From CAYVUV01 sp964455095 (lineage in GTDB: Bacteria > Desulfobacterota > Binatia > HRBIN30 > CADEER01): a stretch of 24,329 bases of DNA. The notes under the pieces were generated by a model. It saw nothing but the letters and a program-made list of their open reading frames with translations, was not told the origin of the DNA and made no database searches. How positions within the stretch are numbered: position 1 is the first letter of the stretch; each line of letters begins with the position of its first letter. Shown piece after piece: positions 22,720-24,329 of this stretch. The DNA lies in NCBI GenBank assembly GCA_964455095.1, contig CAYVUV010000251.1, positions 1 through 24,329 on the forward strand. The letters are read 5' to 3'. Made by a program: the position numbers and the translations under genes.

Positions 22720-24329
<1,610 letters not shown>

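Overview
The window is a GC-rich chromosomal segment from what looks like an environmental, deltaproteobacterial-type lineage. Binatota or Myxococcota would fit, but this is inference and no rRNA or other strong taxonomic marker gene settles it. The main clues are a very large secreted protein with a Thr-Pro-Thr linker and Myxococcus-type cysteine-rich repeats, many acyl-CoA enzymes, and intergenic gaps filled with short dispersed palindromes.

Layout. 1-375: gene-free, with three tandem 32-bp repeats and an inverted repeat. 376-4243 (+): an orphan molybdopterin oxidoreductase, a palindromic repeat element, then a carotenoid-oxygenase-family enzyme. 4332-5633 (-): a cellobiose 2-epimerase-like sugar epimerase, convergent with the oxygenase. 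5718-6329 (+): a DsbA/FrnE-like thioredoxin-fold protein. 6340-7119 (-): an NAD-type short-chain dehydrogenase. 7280-12718 (-): a tight five-gene operon, in transcription order two acyl-CoA dehydrogenases, an Amidohydro_2 protein with a degenerate metal site, a glutamine-synthetase-like ligase and a gamma-glutamyl hydrolase. Upstream on the same strand lies an alpha-methylacyl-CoA racemase-like protein (12965-14125). 14126-14540 is a divergent regulatory gap with a spaced 12-bp direct repeat. 14541-17732 (+): the 1063-residue secreted modular protein. 17751-21323 (-): an overlapping three-gene operon encoding LuxE-like acyl-protein synthetase, LuxC-like acyl reductase and a class III aminotransferase. 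21460-22527 (+): a membrane-anchored Gly-rich protein with a LamG-like domain. 22720-24329 (-): groEL, missing its first dozen or so codons at the window edge.

How the genes may work together. The racemase and paired dehydrogenases look like part of a branched acyl-CoA beta-oxidation pathway, here joined to a PuuA/PuuD-like glutamylation and deglutamylation pair. The LuxE-LuxC-aminotransferase operon has the parts to activate an acid, reduce it to an aldehyde and aminate it to a primary amine. No luciferase gene is present in the window. It is the best candidate for an undescribed pathway. At least four families of palindromic dispersed repeats occupy the gaps, one of them supplying the stop codon of the epimerase gene.
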